From positions 1-46,554 of the forward strand of contig NASX01000040.1 of NCBI GenBank assembly GCA_002085155.1: DNA of 46,554 nucleotides. The letters run 5' to 3'. A program made the position numbers and the translations under genes. The notes under the pieces were generated by a model, which saw nothing but the letters and a program-made list of their open reading frames with translations, was not told the DNA's origin and searched no databases. The stretch is from Sorangiineae bacterium NIC37A_2 (GTDB lineage: Bacteria; Myxococcota_A; Polyangia; Polyangiales; Polyangiaceae). Positions 33,841-42,891 of the stretch are shown here, piece by piece; positions within the stretch are counted from its first letter, which is position 1; each line of letters starts with the position of its first letter.

Positions 33841-34743
33841 CTAGAAGGTCCCGCCTGCAGCGAGTCCGAGTCCGAAGGGACGGATCCCGACGGCGACGTT
33901 CTTGCCCGGCTTGGGCTGAGAAGCCTCGAAGAAGTGATAGGATTGTTCGACGGGGCTCTGGATGAACAGAGACGCGCCGCTGCCGCCGAGCAGCGCGACG
34001 CCGGACCCGAGCAGGACGCTTCCCCAGAGCACGCGATCGTCGCGGCTCAGATCGGTCGCTCCCGAGAGGAACGCGATGCCGACGCCGGTGGCCGCTGCGC
34101 CGACCACGAGCCCACCGATCGAGGAGCGGATGCGCCAGCGGCGCGCGTCATCCGCCGCCCGCTCCCAGCTCCGAACCAGGGCGCGCGCCTCGTCGGCCGT
34201 GTGTCCCGGCTCCTCCGCGCCGAGCTTCTTCGCCTGGATCTCGATGGGCGAGGGGATGATCGCGCCGAGCAAAGAGAAACCCGCGGCGAGGCCGCCGATC
34301 ACGTAGAAGGGACCGGGGTTGATGTCTTCTTCGCTCTTCAAGATGGCACCGACGGCGATCGCCGCGCCGCCTCCCGCGACGCCAGCGACGGCCCCCGCGT
34401 AGCGTCGGCGGCGCTCTTGTTTCGCCATGGCCGCGTAAGCGCGAAAGACAGCGTCCGGGTCCGCTTCCACGCTGCTCAAAGGCGCGGGGGACTCCTCACA
34501 GGGCACCTCCGCGGCGGCCGTAGGGGCAGGAGGGACGGCGGCGGCCTCGGGGGCCTCGGCGGTCGAATCGGGCGGGGGATCGCCGGGTTCACTCTCAGCG
34601 GGGGCCTCCAGAGTGCCGTCCTCAGCGGGAGGCAGGGAGCCAGTCGAAGCCGTGGTAGCGCTCACATCGTCTGCGCGGGCGCTGGTCGAAAAGGCGAGGG
34701 CTGAGAGAAGCAGGGCAGTATTGGGAAGTAAGAAACGCGACAT
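33841..34743 (-). CDS. Exported membrane-associated protein of unknown function
   Basis: A 300-residue protein with a cleavable signal (MSRFLLPNTALLLSALAFSTSARA), a long Pro/Ala/Glu-rich low-complexity segment (about 25-90), then several hydrophobic stretches rich in Gly and Ala (YAGAVAGVAGGGAAIAVGAIL, FYVIGGLAAGFSLLGAII, GGLVVGAAATGVGIAFL and VLWGSVLLGSGVALLGG) and a C-terminal Gly-rich tail. The pattern is seen in many myxobacterial envelope proteins of unknown function. It is probably in one transcript with the following lipoprotein. No enzyme motif visible. Confidence 0.65.
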   Translation of the reverse strand: MSRFLLPNTALLLSALAFSTSARADDVSATTASTGSLPPAEDGTLEAPAESEPGDPPPDSTAEAPEAAAVPPAPTAAAEVPCEESPAPLSSVEADPDAVFRAYAAMAKQERRRRYAGAVAGVAGGGAAIAVGAILKSEEDINPGPFYVIGGLAAGFSLLGAIIPSPIEIQAKKLGAEEPGHTADEARALVRSWERAADDARRWRIRSSIGGLVVGAAATGVGIAFLSGATDLSRDDRVLWGSVLLGSGVALLGGSGASLFIQSPVEQSYHFFEASQPKPGKNVAVGIRPFGLGLAAGGTF

Positions 34744-34842
34744 GATTCACCGTCTATGGGGCCGTAGGTTTTTATTGAATCAGGCGACCTCTGGCCGGAT
34801 GCTCGTGCCTAGCACAAGCGAGACGATGTGGAGGGGATACGT

Positions 34843-35379
34843 ATGTGGAAAAAGATCGCGTTAGGTCTGGGGGTCCTCTTGGCGGTGCTGCTCGTCGCCG
34901 TCGCCGTGCAGCCGAGCGAGTTTCGCGTCGAGCGTTCCATCACGATCGCGGCTCCCCCGAGCGTTCCTTACGGACTCGTTGAAGACTTTCGTGCCTGGAA
35001 CAAATGGTCTCCTTGGGAAGAGCTCGATCCGAACATGAAGCGAGAGTACTCGGGCGCTCCGAAGGGCGCTGGTGCGCAGTACTCTTGGGTCGGCCAGGAC
35101 GAAGTGGGCGAAGGGCGAATGACGATCGAACGAGCCGCGGAGGAGCGCGAGCTCGAAATCAAGCTCGAGTTCATCAAGCCTTTCCCCGCGACGAACGACA
35201 CGGTCTTCACCTTTGCTCCCGAGGCCAGCGGAACGAAGGTGAACTGGGCCATGAGCGGTAAAAACGACTTTCTCGGCAAGGCGTTCTGTCTGTTCATGGA
35301 CATGGACAAGATGGTCGGCGGCGACTTCGAGAAGGGTCTCGAGAAGCTGAAGACCCTCTCCGAGAAGAGCGCACCCTAA
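34843..35379 (+). CDS. SRPBCC (START-like) family protein, membrane-anchored
   Basis: A 178-residue protein with an N-terminal hydrophobic segment (WKKIALGLGVLLAVLLVAVAV) and an SRPBCC/polyketide-cyclase-like domain: FRVERSITIAAPPSVPYGLVEDF, WNKWSPWEELDPNMKREYSG, then GAQYSWVGQDEVGEGRM and EASGTKVNWAMSG. Such domains bind hydrophobic ligands; the ligand here is unknown. I chose ATG 34843, after GGAGGGG. Near the 3' end a 16-base tandem duplication spans the stop codon (see the repeat entry). Confidence 0.87.
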   Translation: MWKKIALGLGVLLAVLLVAVAVQPSEFRVERSITIAAPPSVPYGLVEDFRAWNKWSPWEELDPNMKREYSGAPKGAGAQYSWVGQDEVGEGRMTIERAAEERELEIKLEFIKPFPATNDTVFTFAPEASGTKVNWAMSGKNDFLGKAFCLFMDMDKMVGGDFEKGLEKLKTLSEKSAP

Positions 35380-35393
35380 GAAGAGCGCACCCT
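35363..35393. repeat. 16-base tandem duplication across a stop codon
   Basis: AGAAGAGCGCACCCT occurs at 35363-35377 and again at 35379-35393, period 16. The SRPBCC stop codon (TAA) lies in the junction, so the second copy is just outside the gene. Confidence 0.7.
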
Positions 35394-35400
35394 CAGGCGC

Positions 35401-35419
35401 CGCGAGGCAGCACCTCGCG
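35401..35419 (+). terminator. Hairpin between SRPBCC gene and serS
   Basis: CGCGAGG (35401-35407) pairs with CCTCGCG (35413-35419) around CAGCA, 21 bases after the SRPBCC stop, followed by TCCCTCTTC. A moderate terminator candidate that could separate the gene from serS. Confidence 0.45.
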
Positions 35420-35625
35420 TCCCTCTTCACCGGACGCTCCTGCCCCTCTGAGTTCGCTGAGTGTTTTTGGCCCCGGTCCATCACAAGGGAGTGAGCCCAG
35501 CCGAGCCTTCTCCTGCACTCACCGCCTCGAGCGCACTCGAAAGAAACTCTTGCGCTCGGCGCTTCGCGCCTCGCGCCCCTCCCCTTTGGACTCGGGAGGG
35601 CGCTCGTTGTAAACGCCGCGAAGCC

Positions 35626-36927
35626 ATGCTGGATGCCCGATTCGTCGCCGAACATCTCGACCTCGTCCGCGCGCGCTTGACTGCACGCAACGCGTCCTGG
35701 GGTCCGGCCGTCGATGCGCTGAGTGAGCTCGCGGAGGAGCGGCGCCGTCTCATCGGCGAGACCGAGGCCCTCGCCGCGCGGCGGAACGCTGCGAACAACG
35801 AGATGAGCCAGCTCGCGAAGGGTCCGGACAAGGCAGCGTTCGCCGCGCGCCGCGAAGAGCTCAAGGCGATCTCCGAGTCGCTCAAGGCCAGCGAAGAAAA
35901 GCTGAAGGTCGTGCTCGCTGAGTTCGAGGAGCGCCTCCTTTCGATCCCGAACCTCCCTCACGAAGGAGCTCCCGTTGGATCTTCCGAGGAAGACAACCGA
36001 GAGGTGCGCGTCTGGGGGAAGAAGCCGAGCTTCGATTTCGCCCCCAAGGCGCACTACGACATCGCCGGCTCGAGCCTCGATTTCGAGCGCGCCGGTAAGC
36101 TGAGCGGGGCCCGCTTCTCCGTCTTGTTCGGAGATTTGGCGCGGCTCGAGCGAGCGCTCATCGCCTTCATGCTCGACGTGCACACGCGCCAGCACGGCTA
36201 CACGGAGGTCGCTGTTCCTTACCTCGTGCGCGCGGACGCGCTCCGGGGCACGGGCCAGCTCCCGAAGTTTGAGAAGGACCTCTTCAAGACGGGGCGCGGT
36301 GAAGCCGATCCTGAACCCCTCTATCTGATCCCGACCGCGGAGGTTCCTGTCACGAACCTCCACGCCGATGAGATCCTCGACGCGTCCGTCCTGCCCCTCC
36401 GCTATACGGCGTTCACGCCCTGTTTCCGCAGCGAAGCGGGAAGTTACGGCCAGGACGTGCGCGGGCTGATCCGTCAGCACCAGTTCGACAAGGTCGAGCT
36501 CGTTCAGTTCGTCGAGCCCGACAAGAGCATGGAAGCTCTCGAAGAGCTCACAGGGCATGCGGAGATGATCCTCCAGATGCTCGGGCTGCACTATCGCGTC
36601 GTCGAGCTCTGCACGGGCGACCTCGGCTTCTCGGCCCAGAAGACCTACGACCTCGAGGTCTGGCTGCCGAGTCAGGATAAATTCCGCGAGATCTCGAGCT
36701 GCTCGAGCTTCGGCGACTTCCAGGCGCGCCGCGCCCAGATCCGCTACCGCCCGAGCCCGAAGGAGAAGCCGCGCGCCGTGCACACGTTGAACGGTTCCGG
36801 ACTCGCCGTCGGTCGAACCCTGATCGCCATCCTCGAGCAATACCAGAACGCTGACGGCACCGTCACCATCCCCGCCGCCCTCCGCCCCTTCATGGGCAAG
36901 GACGTGCTCGAGTTTTCGAAGTCCTAA
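35626..36927 (+). CDS. serS: Seryl-tRNA synthetase
   Basis: Cytosolic class II aminoacyl-tRNA synthetase that charges tRNA-Ser. The product from ATG 35626, [20 protein letters not shown], is a standard SerS N-terminus; reading frame upstream is open but unlike the family. The long helical arm (about 25-110, [21 protein letters not shown]) binds the tRNA variable arm. Motif 2 is visible as [25 protein letters not shown] (in parts) and motif 3 as [16 protein letters not shown]; the [15 protein letters not shown] segment recognises serine. The 433 residues match the family's normal length. It is flanked by the SRPBCC gene and a convergent outer-membrane-like gene. No sign of disruption. Confidence 0.97.
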   Translation: MLDARFVAEHLDLVRARLTARNASWGPAVDALSELAEERRRLIGETEALAARRNAANNEMSQLAKGPDKAAFAARREELKAISESLKASEEKLKVVLAEFEERLLSIPNLPHEGAPVGSSEEDNREVRVWGKKPSFDFAPKAHYDIAGSSLDFERAGKLSGARFSVLFGDLARLERALIAFMLDVHTRQHGYTEVAVPYLVRADALRGTGQLPKFEKDLFKTGRGEADPEPLYLIPTAEVPVTNLHADEILDASVLPLRYTAFTPCFRSEAGSYGQDVRGLIRQHQFDKVELVQFVEPDKSMEALEELTGHAEMILQMLGLHYRVVELCTGDLGFSAQKTYDLEVWLPSQDKFREISSCSSFGDFQARRAQIRYRPSPKEKPRAVHTLNGSGLAVGRTLIAILEQYQNADGTVTIPAALRPFMGKDVLEFSKS

Positions 36928-36978
36928 GATGCGGCGACCTGCTCGGGGCTGCTCGTGACAGAGGCCTCGAGCTTCAGA

Positions 36979-37716
36979 TCAAAGTCGTCCGCCGATGCCC
37001 AGCCCGATCACCCATTGTTCGAGGGGTGGTGTGTCCACAAGGTCCACGAAGAACGTGTGGTCGATGACCTCGGCGCGATCGATGCTGACGAGTCGCTGCG
37101 ATTCGCCCCGCATGTAGCTGAGGGATGCGACACAAAAGGCTTGCTCTCGGAAATCCCAGCTGAGCCCTGCGCTGAGCCCGAAAGCGGAGGCAGCCGATCG
37201 GGTTTCTTCGCTCACTTCTCCGTCGAAATCCCGCGCCTTGTTGCTCGTGAGGATGGCCCACATGCCGCCTCGCGCTTCGAGGAAGGGGCGGAACGCCCCC
37301 TCACTGGGAGTGAGGCGAATCGTCGGCATGATCCAGAGGCCTTGTTGGTGGAGCCAGAAGTGGGCCACGTTGGCATCTCTCTGGACGAACGTGCGACTCT
37401 TCGGGGCAAAGAAGTCGCCGCCGACCGCGAGACCAAAGAGGAGCGGGAGCTTCTGATACCGAGCGCCCCCGAACACATCGATGCCGAGACCGATCGAATC
37501 CGTCCCGATTTGGAGAGCGGCTCCTGGAATGGCTAGGTGAGCGCTGATGGAGAGCTCGAGCTCCCAATCGGACCTGCTTGCCTCGGAGGCGGGGGCGTTC
37601 AGCGCCGAGGCGGTCCCAGGGGCACCCTTCTCCTCGTCGACCGCTTGAGCACCGCTACTCGTCGAAAGGACGAGCCCAGCGACGAAGGTAGCGCGGCGAG
37701 AGCGTCGATTCGACAT
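36979..37716 (-). CDS. Probable outer-membrane beta-barrel protein
   Basis: A 245-residue exported protein: signal MSNRRSRRATFVAGLVLSTSSGAQA, then a short low-complexity linker and a beta-strand-rich body (ELELSISAHLAIPGAALQIG, LGIDVFGGARYQKL, LLFGLAVGGDFF, IMPTIRLTPSEGAFRPFLEAR, SAFGLSAGLSWDF, WVIGLGIGGRL) that looks like an eight- to ten-stranded barrel ending in GGRL. AGGGG precedes ATG 37716 at suitable spacing. It follows the DUF354 gene by 11 bp on the same strand. Function unknown; the barrel call rests on strand pattern. Confidence 0.72.
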   Translation of the reverse strand: MSNRRSRRATFVAGLVLSTSSGAQAVDEEKGAPGTASALNAPASEASRSDWELELSISAHLAIPGAALQIGTDSIGLGIDVFGGARYQKLPLLFGLAVGGDFFAPKSRTFVQRDANVAHFWLHQQGLWIMPTIRLTPSEGAFRPFLEARGGMWAILTSNKARDFDGEVSEETRSAASAFGLSAGLSWDFREQAFCVASLSYMRGESQRLVSIDRAEVIDHTFFVDLVDTPPLEQWVIGLGIGGRL

Positions 37717-37727
37717 GAGACATCCCC

Positions 37728-38762
37728 TCAGGTTGCGACGATCTTGTCAATGTAGTGGACCATGAACTCTGTGAGGTCGATGCGCTCCTCGAGAAGGCGC
37801 GTGTGGGCCGCGCGCATCTCGCCTCGGAGGGTCGGGCGGGCTAGGAGCTCTTCGAGCTTCCGGAGGGCGGAGGGAGCTTCCTTGCGCGTGAAGTTCCAGA
37901 CGAGTCCGTAGCGCTGCTCTTGTTCCGTCGTGTACCCACGGCCCGTATCGGCGATGTAGAAGGCGGGTACCCCGAGGACGGCGGCTTCGCTCGCCATCGT
38001 GGCACTTTCGCCGACGAGAAAGCGAGAGAAGGCGATGTAGTGGTGGATGTGCTCGGGGGGAGCGCGGAAGCGGTACTGCTCGAGATCCGGCGGCAGAGGG
38101 CCTTCGCTCGAGATGAGGACGCGACCGTGGGCTTCGAGGGCGCGCACCATGTTCCGCTTGAGCTCGAGGCTGAAGCCCGCTTCGCCGACGTCGTGAGACG
38201 CCTGCCAGGACACAAAGCGCACGATGAAATAGGGAGATCCCGGGTCGACGCCGCCCGCGCGGACGATCTCGGGATCGGGCGTGAAGCGGGCCGGGTGCAG
38301 GTAAGCGAGCTCGTGGTAGCTCGGGTAAGTGACGTGGCGCCCGCGCACGGGAGCCGAGTAACACTCAGGCGTCACGACCGAGTGGGCGAGGGGATAGACA
38401 AACGCGTTCGTAATGTGAGCGTTCTCAGTATCGTAGAAGACGACAGCTGGCTTTCCGATGAGCCGGCCGACCTGAACGATCGTGACGCCCATGACTCCGA
38501 TGAGCACGTCCGGACGAAACTTGCGCGCGCGGGAGAGCATCTTCGCGTCGCGCACGAGCATCTCCGAGAGGAGCGAGAGTTTCCCCTTCTTGAGGGCGCT
38601 GATCGACTCGTAAGGGATCTGGTACGCGTCGAGCAGCGCGTTAGCGACGTCCTTCTCGCGACTCAGAACCAGCACCTCGTCACCCCGCTCCTTCCAAACG
38701 CCGATCGCATTGCGAAAGACGTGCACATGGGCGGGGTGCAGGATCTCGACCAAGACGCGCAT
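37728..38762 (-). CDS. DUF354 family protein (glycosyltransferase/epimerase-like fold)
   Basis: A 344-residue protein assigned to DUF354, a family with a GT-B-like fold related to UDP-GlcNAc 2-epimerases and glycosyltransferases, of unresolved function. The N-terminus is MRVLVEILHPAHVHVFRNAI and the family-typical HPAHV-type start is clear; further on are GVMGVTIVQVGRLIGKPAVVFYDTENAHITNAF (in parts), RFVSWQASHDVGEAG and GESATMASEAAVLGVPAFYI, where a donor-binding motif would be expected. I chose ATG 38762 rather than the GTG one codon earlier. It is probably co-transcribed with the MscS gene upstream (63 bp) and the barrel gene downstream. It may serve surface sugar modification. Confidence 0.8.
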   Translation of the reverse strand: MRVLVEILHPAHVHVFRNAIGVWKERGDEVLVLSREKDVANALLDAYQIPYESISALKKGKLSLLSEMLVRDAKMLSRARKFRPDVLIGVMGVTIVQVGRLIGKPAVVFYDTENAHITNAFVYPLAHSVVTPECYSAPVRGRHVTYPSYHELAYLHPARFTPDPEIVRAGGVDPGSPYFIVRFVSWQASHDVGEAGFSLELKRNMVRALEAHGRVLISSEGPLPPDLEQYRFRAPPEHIHHYIAFSRFLVGESATMASEAAVLGVPAFYIADTGRGYTTEQEQRYGLVWNFTRKEAPSALRKLEELLARPTLRGEMRAAHTRLLEERIDLTEFMVHYIDKIVAT

Positions 38763-38825
38763 CACTGCGACTTTTAGCCGAGCCCGCCCATGAGTCGAGT
38801 CGGAGGCACAGAGCGCGAGTTCCGC

Positions 38826-39971
38826 TCAGGTGGCCGGCGCCGGCGCGGGCCCCTGGGGCGCGCCGAAGGCTCCCGGGGGACCATCGCGGAAACCCAAGAT
38901 TTGGACCGGGAGCGCGAAGGGAATCTCCGCAGCTTTGAACTCGCGGTAGATGTGGAGATTGATGGCCTGTTGGCGATCCATGTACATGTTGTAATCGCCG
39001 CTTAAGACGTAATAGACGACCTCGTATTCGAGTCCGTATTGGCCGAAGGCGAAGAAGTGGGCGCGGTCGAAGCGGACGTCGGGCTGGGCGCGGACGGCTT
39101 CCTCGAGGATCTGGCGGGCCCGCTCCAGCTTCTCGGCCGGGAGGTTGTACTCGACGCTGAGCTTGAAGACGATGCGCCGTTCGCGCATGCGGCCGTAGTT
39201 GCGGATGAAGCGCTTGGCCAAATCGCCGTTCGGCAGGACGATCTGCTCTCCGCTCAGGGAGTTGATGCGCGTGGTGCGGAGACCGATCGATTCAACCGTG
39301 CCGAGTACATCGCCCAGGATCACGAACTCGCCGATATCGAACGGCCGGTCGAAGTACATGAAGAGTCCGGCAAACATGTCGCCGAGGATGCTCTGAACCG
39401 CCAAAGCTGCAGCGACGCCGCCGACACCGAGGCCGGCGACGACCGCGTTGAGCTCGACGCCGAGGTTCGAAAGCACGAGCAGCGTGACCACGGTCCAGAT
39501 GACGATCCGCCCCATGAAGCGGATGCCCCCCGCGGCTGTTCTCGATCGCGCGTCGCCTTCTCGAAGCGCCCAAGCCTCAAGGACCGCTCCCAAGATCGCT
39601 TGCGCCCAGCGGGCGACCTGAATGCCAAGAAGCAGGGAGACGAGTCCTGTGAGAATTTTCTCACCGGCGCCCGGGAGCTCGATAGCGAGGCGCGCGGCGC
39701 TGATCCCGAGGGCGAGATAAAGGGACCAGCCGGTGGCCTTGACGACTTGGGTCCAAGAGCCATGTCCCACGGTTGTCGTTTCGCTGAGAGGTCTCTTAGC
39801 GAGGCGTTTCGCGACGACCCCTTTGATGAGGCGAATGAGCCCCATCACCGCGAAGAAAGCTGCGATGGAGATGCTCCAGCTGAGGAGCGAGTTCTGAGCG
39901 AAATGGGTCTCTGAGAGGACTGGAACGGAGAGGTTGTCGAGCTCGAGCTCTTTCGGCAGGTCGATCTTCAT
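38826..39971 (-). CDS. MscS-family mechanosensitive channel
   Basis: A 381-residue inner-membrane channel that opens on membrane tension to release solutes. The start at ATG 39971 (AAAGG nine bases upstream) gives MKIDLPKELELDNLSVPVL before four or five hydrophobic segments; an earlier ATG adds an unlikely polar stretch. The pore helix and middle domain are visible as GVGGVAAALAVQSILGDMFAGL, MYFDRPFDIGEFVILG, VESIGLRTTRINSLSGEQIV and LPNGDLAKRFIRNYGRM, all family hallmarks. A C-terminal cytoplasmic domain follows, with a Pro/Gly-rich tail (FRDGPPGAFGAPQGPAPAPAT). It heads a possible operon with DUF354 and the barrel gene. Confidence 0.93.
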   Translation of the reverse strand: MKIDLPKELELDNLSVPVLSETHFAQNSLLSWSISIAAFFAVMGLIRLIKGVVAKRLAKRPLSETTTVGHGSWTQVVKATGWSLYLALGISAARLAIELPGAGEKILTGLVSLLLGIQVARWAQAILGAVLEAWALREGDARSRTAAGGIRFMGRIVIWTVVTLLVLSNLGVELNAVVAGLGVGGVAAALAVQSILGDMFAGLFMYFDRPFDIGEFVILGDVLGTVESIGLRTTRINSLSGEQIVLPNGDLAKRFIRNYGRMRERRIVFKLSVEYNLPAEKLERARQILEEAVRAQPDVRFDRAHFFAFGQYGLEYEVVYYVLSGDYNMYMDRQQAINLHIYREFKAAEIPFALPVQILGFRDGPPGAFGAPQGPAPAPAT

Positions 39972-40212
39972 CCGGCGTGGCCTTTCTCCGCATGCGCGGC
40001 ATAATGATTCAGAAAGTGGCGGGCTTTCCGTCCACAAGGGGTTTAACATGCTGGGCGCGGGGGCCCAGGGGACGAGGAGCGAGGACCTTCGACTCCTTCA
40101 TCTGGATCGGTCAGCCGCATCCCACAAATGCTTCATCAAGAAACACCGAGGTTCCTTCGGGAAAAGGCAACGACCTTGACGCGGGAGCGTACCTCTGGCC
40201 TACGCTGACTGG

Positions 40213-41672
40213 ATGGTATTGGGGAATCATGCGCTGAAGGGGCGAGGGGTAGCGCTCCTGGTTGGCATCGTTAGCTTTGTGCCGCTGGTCTTGGCGTCTC
40301 CGGACGAGGGGCGAATCCTAAGTTTCGAGAGCCTGAGCGATTGGACCATGAGTGAGGGTGTCGGGACCGTGAGCTTGGACAACAGCTCAAGCACGGGCAA
40401 TCACTCGATCACGCTCAGCGGCAGCGGATTTCGGCGCATGGCTGGCGCGAATGTAACGACGCTCGGCTCCGGAGACACGAGCGTCATCAAGTCGACGTTC
40501 GGGTCGATGCTCGCCTAGAGTCCTGGGAATCGGCGGGCATAGTTGTGAGAATCCCGTCCCGAGGCATCTATTGGCAAGACCTTGGCATGGTTGGTTTAGG
40601 AGGAGTCCAACCGGGCACTTGGTCCACGCTCTCCTTCGCCGTTCCGACTGGCCTGAAGGAGACCCTTCAGAGTGCGGCGCTCCAAGACATAGGGCTAGTG
40701 CTGGCCGCAAATACGAGCACCGCGCCTGTGACTTTCGATAGCCTTAGGTTCCTGACGCCACCCCCAGGGAATCCCCCTCCGCCGCGCCCGACGGCCGCAT
40801 CTCCGTCAGCGAGTGAGCTTGGAAAGCCCTATACGCCTCGCTTCCTGTCGTGTTCGACGTCGACCACGACAGTCCTCGATGTAGACGCCGAGTTCAAAGA
40901 CATCTGGGCAGGGCGTGAGACGCCTTGGCAGGGTAAGCGCACGTCTCAAACACCGAAGGTCGGTCTGCGTTTCTCGGGACCAGTCAATCCGACAATGGTG
41001 AATGCTTCGTTCTTTCCCACCGATGCGAACAAATGTGGAACCAGGATTCAAGCGGCCGGAGTTACGGCTCCGGCTCTTTGGCAAGGTTCGTCGACGACCC
41101 CCTCCATTGGGCGCCTCTCCGCCAGCGACTACAACGCGATCGTACTCAGCTCTGTCTCGGGAACTCCGAACTCTGAGGGTCCGGCGATCTCCAGGGGAGA
41201 GATCGAGGGTCCTACGGATGCGGTCGCAAAGATCGAAGCGGAGTTCGTTCGGCGCTGGCCGGAGTCAAAGTATGCGACGGCATTGGAGGAGCGACTCACC
41301 CAAGAGGCAAAGGAGCGACAGGAGGCGACGAACGAGGCCATGAGGATGTCTGAAATCAACAACGTCTGGTACGACGTGAAGAACCAGGGAGACCGCCTCA
41401 CGGTGCTACGCCATCGGCTCAAATGGTTACAAGAGTGGGGCCCGAAGACCACGCAGAACGCTCGTAATATCGAGAACATGAAGGCTGGCATTCGCCTCGA
41501 GCAGAACAGGTTCTGCCAAGCCAAGAGGGAGCTTCTCAAGGAGCTCAAGGCATCCGAGTACCAATCGGTTGTGAAGAGTCACTGCGACACCCAAGCCCCC
41601 GTCGATGATCTTGGGACGGGTGAGGTGGCCCTCACACCTCAATGCCGGCAGCAGTTCGTGTCCGGGTGTTAG
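40213..41672 (+). pseudogene. Secreted protein of unknown function, frameshifted
   Basis: Two consecutive frames together encode one protein. The first (from ATG 40213) starts with a signal MVLGNHALKGRGVALLVGIV and a beta-rich segment (FESLSDWTMSEGVGTVSLDN...). It stops at 40516, but from about 40500 the overlapping frame continues without break: RVDARLESWESAGIVVRIPS and RGIYWQDLGMVGLGGV, which reads well. One base is missing near 40498-40503 (TTCGGG), so a frameshift explains the interruption. The restored protein is about 480 residues; a Pro-rich linker and a Lys/Glu/Arg-rich helical region (EEFVRRWPESKYATALEERL and on) follow, ending in CRQQFVSGC. Family unknown. The change may be real or an error in a G run. 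Confidence 0.6.
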
Positions 41673-42313
41673 AGAGTCCAATCCCCGGGACACTGGAACT
41701 CGTCCGGACTCACCGAGCGTGTGTCTGTCGTCGTAGCACATTCAAGTCGATGTCTCGCGCTCGCTAGATCCCTGGCGGCTATGAGCATCAAATATAGGCC
41801 GCCTTGAAGCTCGTCCGCGATCTCCTTCAACTGAACGGCATAATTTGCGTCCTGCTGATGGGGTGTCAGCTTCAAAAGTTCATGGAACGTGGCGGAATAC
41901 CGGGCCTCTCGATTGGCCAAACGATCCCATACATCGAAATACAATATCGCGGCTTCGGCTTCATGCGGCCTCAGCTTGGCGATCACATCTCCAAGGGGGA
42001 AATTCGGCTTGAGAAACAGGAACCCTGACGGGAGCTTGTTGATAACCTCAAAAGTCAAAGACTTCGTCTCAACGGCCTCGACTACCGCCTGCGTTTCGAA
42101 TCGCGTGGGGAATCCTCTCATCAATGTCTCGACAACTCGCCAGGTAGTTTTTGCTTCCGTACAGAGCGCTGCCTTTAGGGTTGTTCTCGCTCGTCGGCGT
42201 TCGTACAGATCTTTGAGGATCAAAAGGACGAATCCGACGACGATTCCTGCTGCCGGCGACTTACCGAACTCGCTGGTAAAGACTACTCGGGAAAGTTCAT
42301 TGAGGCAGTCCAT
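41669..42313 (-). CDS. Membrane-anchored protein of unknown function
   Basis: A 214-residue protein with one hydrophobic segment near the N-terminus (AAGIVVGFVLLILKDLYERR), followed by a cytoplasmic-type domain of about 160 residues: ARTTLKAALCTEAKTTWRVV, helices around LPSGFLFLKPNFPLGDVIAKL and EIADELQGGLYLMLIAARDL. I do not recognise the family. I chose ATG 42313; TTG 42352 would add 13 residues and start just six bases after the small gene at 42359. It converges with the frameshifted secreted protein (four-base overlap). It is in the same accessory block as the Kiwa-like pair. A single N-terminal helix plus a cytoplasmic helical domain is compatible with a membrane effector, but this is speculation. 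Confidence 0.6.
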   Translation of the reverse strand: MDCLNELSRVVFTSEFGKSPAAGIVVGFVLLILKDLYERRRARTTLKAALCTEAKTTWRVVETLMRGFPTRFETQAVVEAVETKSLTFEVINKLPSGFLFLKPNFPLGDVIAKLRPHEAEAAILYFDVWDRLANREARYSATFHELLKLTPHQQDANYAVQLKEIADELQGGLYLMLIAARDLASARHRLECATTTDTRSVSPDEFQCPGDWTL

Positions 42314-42358
42314 CGCTTCTCTAAAAAGAACGGCGAAACAAAGCTCTATCAAGGAGAC

Positions 42359-42520
42359 CTACTTCTTCGGCTTTGTTCCACGAGGGATGTCTTCCGGAGT
42401 TCGCGCTGGAACATTGGAGTGCTTCCTGATCGAATCGCCGACGTAATCCGGTCTGGCGACTGGCTTTGCAGGCTGTCGTGGTTGATTCTGAGGCTTTGGC
42501 GGCTCTTTTCGTGTTGCCAT
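42359..42520 (-). CDS. Small Pro/Lys-rich protein (53 aa)
   Basis: Reading from ATG 42520 gives 53 residues starting MATRKEPPKPQNQPRQPAKP and ending GTKPKK, stop TAG at 42361. The sequence is hydrophilic and basic, rich in Pro, Lys, Arg, with a distinct central DYVGDSIRKHSNVPARTPED. It is followed six to 46 bases later by the membrane-anchored gene on the same strand, so it may be co-transcribed. AAGG lies 15 bases upstream of the ATG, not ideally spaced. No family recognised; small proteins of this composition are often nucleic-acid or membrane binding. Confidence 0.45.
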   Translation of the reverse strand: MATRKEPPKPQNQPRQPAKPVARPDYVGDSIRKHSNVPARTPEDIPRGTKPKK

Positions 42521-42628
42521 GATCACATACAGCTACCTTGTCGATCCGTGGAAGTCCACCACCCAAAGGGCGGACTAGAAATGTCTGCCCGGCCTTGCCA
42601 CGAGGCCCACGGCCGCCATGCTTGCCGC

Positions 42629-42862
42629 ATGACCCAGGACACGTTTAGCATCTACACGCGAACCTTCGCGAAGGTTGCCTCGGGAGCAAAGGTCACGGAG
42701 TCTGACTTCGGCGTTCTTCGACTGCGGCGGTTCCTCCGGCCGTTCGATCAACGAGGGCAGGTGGCCGTTGCTCTGGCTGTGCAGGACGTGACCCAGGGAG
42801 ACTCGAAGCTCAAGTCGAAGGCCGAGTTCGAGGCCGAAGTGAAGCGGCTCCTTGGCAGCTGA
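42629..42862 (+). CDS. Small protein of unknown function (77 aa)
   Basis: ATG 42629 gives MTQDTFSIYTRTFAKVASGA followed by KVTESDFGVLRLRRFLRPFD and a C-terminal KSKAEFEAEVKRLLGS. It looks like a short soluble, helical protein with no signal. An alternative ATG at 42581 adds 16 residues without a clear ribosome site; neither start has a strong site. It is followed after 29 bases by the SH3 protein on the same strand, so the two may be one operon. Not recognised. Confidence 0.5.
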   Translation: MTQDTFSIYTRTFAKVASGAKVTESDFGVLRLRRFLRPFDQRGQVAVALAVQDVTQGDSKLKSKAEFEAEVKRLLGS

Positions 42863-42891
42863 ACTGGTCCTTGAGCTATAAGGATCGGACA

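Noticed and set aside
34861-36840. Long open frame (659 codons) on the minus strand opposite SRPBCC and serS
   Set aside because: It is the antisense shadow of two well-supported genes and has an Arg/Leu/Glu-skewed product without domains.
40050-40212. tRNA gene as an attachment site for the accessory block
   Set aside because: No cloverleaf or T-loop (GTTCGAATC-like) sequence could be found there.
40498-40520. Programmed ribosomal frameshift
   Set aside because: No slippery heptamer and no downstream structure is evident; simple mutation or base-calling error is more likely.
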